DNA of 64,000 nt from Callorhinus ursinus (lineage: Eukaryota; Chordata; Mammalia; Carnivora; Otariidae), in contig NW_020312867.1 of NCBI RefSeq assembly GCF_003265705.1, positions 3,251,307 to 3,315,306 on the forward strand. Reading direction: 5' to 3'. The notes under the pieces are model-generated. The model had not been told where the DNA came from and made no database searches. It worked only from the letters and a program-made list of their open reading frames with translations. This document shows, piece after piece, positions 61,569 to 64,000 of this stretch. Both the position numbers and the translations under genes were made by a program. Each line of letters begins with the position of its first letter. The first letter of the stretch is position 1.

Positions 61569-62910
61569 TTGTTCCACAGGGGCCCCAGAAGGCAGAACAA
61601 AGATGAATGTGTAGAAGTCCCAGGGGTAGGGACGGAGACTCTGGCTCTGCTGAAGGGGGCAGGCCTGCTCCTCCGTGAGTGGAGGTGGCCACAAGCGGCA
61701 ACCATTCCCCACGCCCGGGCTGTGCTGGCCGGGGCCGCAGAGATGGGGGACCAACTCCCTGCTCTGGGGAAAGATGCTGAGCTCCAAGGATTCTGCTGTC
61801 TGCTTCTCCTTCCCAAGCTCCCAGTCCTCCTCAAACTGCACACTCGGCTGCCTGTATGTGTTCCAATTCTTTCAGGCATGAGAGGCGGGCCTCCCAGCTG
61901 GGCTGGGACTCCTAGGGACAGCCTGAAGCCCAGGTCTAGGACCCTGTCAGGCCCAGAGGAGTGGGCTCTGTGTGCCTGCCTCTTTGTCTTCAACTGACAG
62001 GAGCCTCCAGGAAGAATCCCTCCAGCCTCTCCCGGAGAGTCAGCTAGCATCCCTGGGCCCAGCTGCCTGTTGTCATGGCAACAGGCTCTGCTTTCCAGCC
62101 CCAGGGACCAGGGAGTCCAAGCACAGCCAAGGGGGAGGGGCTCCCAGTGGAGGCATGTCTGCTTCTAGGCTCCAGGTCTCCACCCACTATATGCCCCCTG
62201 GCTCAGGCCACCTACCTCCCCCCTTCTGCCATTAGAAGGCTGCTCCACCCCTCGCAATATGCCTTTCCTCTCTGGGCCAGAAAGAACAGGTTGTCTCTTC
62301 ACTCCAGGCCTTGAAAAGAGAGCAGGATGGTGTTGGGAGGCCAGGGCTAAAGATCTGGCTTGGCCAATAGTTCACTCTGTGACTTTAGGTAAGCAACTGC
62401 CTCTCTCTGGGCCTACAGTCACCCCATTGTTAAACAGAGAAGATGACCCAGACCAGCACAGGCCTTGCTTTTCCCTAACGTGTTAACTCCTATCCGTGGG
62501 CAGTGGTCTGCAGTGCTGTGCGGATGAGGATTCCGAGCTGAGTCAAGGGTCACCCATCACAGAAGTCTACACCCGTTGGACAGGAAGGAGGCTGTCTGCA
62601 GGCCATCAATATGTCCCCTTGTCCTAGATGATTCTGCAGGTCCCTTCTAGAGCTGCCATCCTGAATGCATCTATGATTCCTCTGCTAACCTGCTATGTGA
62701 CTCTAGATGGTCACTTCTCTTGTTCCTACTTTAGGTTTTCATTTAGAAGGCAATGCCCTGCCTTCCCCCAGATCTGCTGTGCAGAGCAAATGAACTCATG
62801 GGTCCGAATGCACTTCCCCAAGGAAGAGGGAAGAGCACACCTGGGGCTCCTGCAGCCTGGAGCCCCCACCCTCCCTTCCACAGCATTCCCAACCACAACA
62901 GGCCACTCAC

Positions 62911-62953
62911 TCCGGATCTGCTTCTTGATTTCCTTGGAGGGATCCAGCCAGTT
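62911..62953 (-). CDS. EPB41L1: EPB41L1 exon: FERM F1, short exon
   Basis: A 43-nt exon (14 codons plus one base) encoding NWLDPSKEIKKQIR. The acceptor is TCTGTTTCAG and the donor CGGA/GTGAGT, phase 1. The WLDP(S)K motif is typical of FERM F1. It is too short to be seen as an open frame and was found by continuity with its neighbours. Confidence 0.95.

Positions 62954-64000
<1,047 letters not shown>

Larger units (their letters stand above)
59466..62910 (-). other. EPB41L1 intron
   Basis: 3.4 kb. MIR-like relics lie at about 59590-59900, 60740-60960, 61030-61260 and 62350-62440, and SINEs at 59976-60170 and 61454-61568. A short TAG/TAA-type repeat lies at about 61016-61046. No exon found. 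61570-62340 has no feature I can name. Confidence 0.55.

Overview
This is mammalian genomic DNA, not prokaryotic: split genes with GT-AG introns, abundant MIR/L2/L1 relics and a CpG-rich promoter. Ten tRNA-derived SINEs of the carnivore type (start like GGGCGCCTGGGTGGCTCAG, end AATAAATAAAATCTT plus an A-run) place it in Carnivora. I see no copy of the young canid-specific SINE form, and the SINE bodies lack the felid-type tail, so a non-canid caniform (bear, seal or mustelid type) is my best inference. The window holds parts of two neighbouring genes, both on the minus strand.

Positions 1 to about 10440: AAR2, the U5 snRNP assembly (pre-mRNA splicing) factor. Present are the CpG-rich promoter and untranslated exon 1 (about 10379-10440), the large first coding exon (6870-7678, ATG at 7626) and the second coding exon (3533-3762). 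The last exon, expected to encode the final 55 residues or so, lies off the left edge. About 3 kb of intergenic DNA follows (10440-13405).

Positions 13405 to 64000: EPB41L1 (band 4.1-like protein 1, 4.1N), a neuronal membrane-skeleton adaptor, from inside its FERM domain (right edge) to its poly(A) signals (left). I resolved 19 ordinary exons to the base; spliced together they give 767 in-phase codons including the stop. Reading right to left they encode FERM F1 (63.6-59.4 kb), F2 (59.4-54.0 kb), F3 and FERM-adjacent region (54.0-51.0 kb), the variable U2 and spectrin-actin-binding-like region (49.5-45.8 kb), U3 (35.1-34.7 kb) and the C-terminal domain (32.9-16.8 kb), then a 3.4-kb 3' UTR. 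The 5' exons (headpiece and start of FERM) are beyond position 64000.

The most notable structure is between the spectrin-actin-binding-like exon and the U3 exon: a 2013-bp, 671-codon phase-0 exon (36759-38771) and a candidate 108-bp phase-0 exon (36138-36245). Neither is in the 881-residue 4.1N protein that I know. Including them would almost double the length of the protein with acidic, apparently disordered sequence. Almost every exon from 48.4 kb leftwards is phase 0/0, so this half of the gene is built for cassette splicing.

The rest is intron filled with SINEs, L1 3' ends, one MaLR LTR, hAT relics, many MIR/L2 fragments and simple repeats, plus one 100-base assembly gap (48188-48287). 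I saw no tRNA, rRNA, CRISPR or intact mobile-element gene. Domain and family statements rest on recalled knowledge of the human proteins; no database search was possible.
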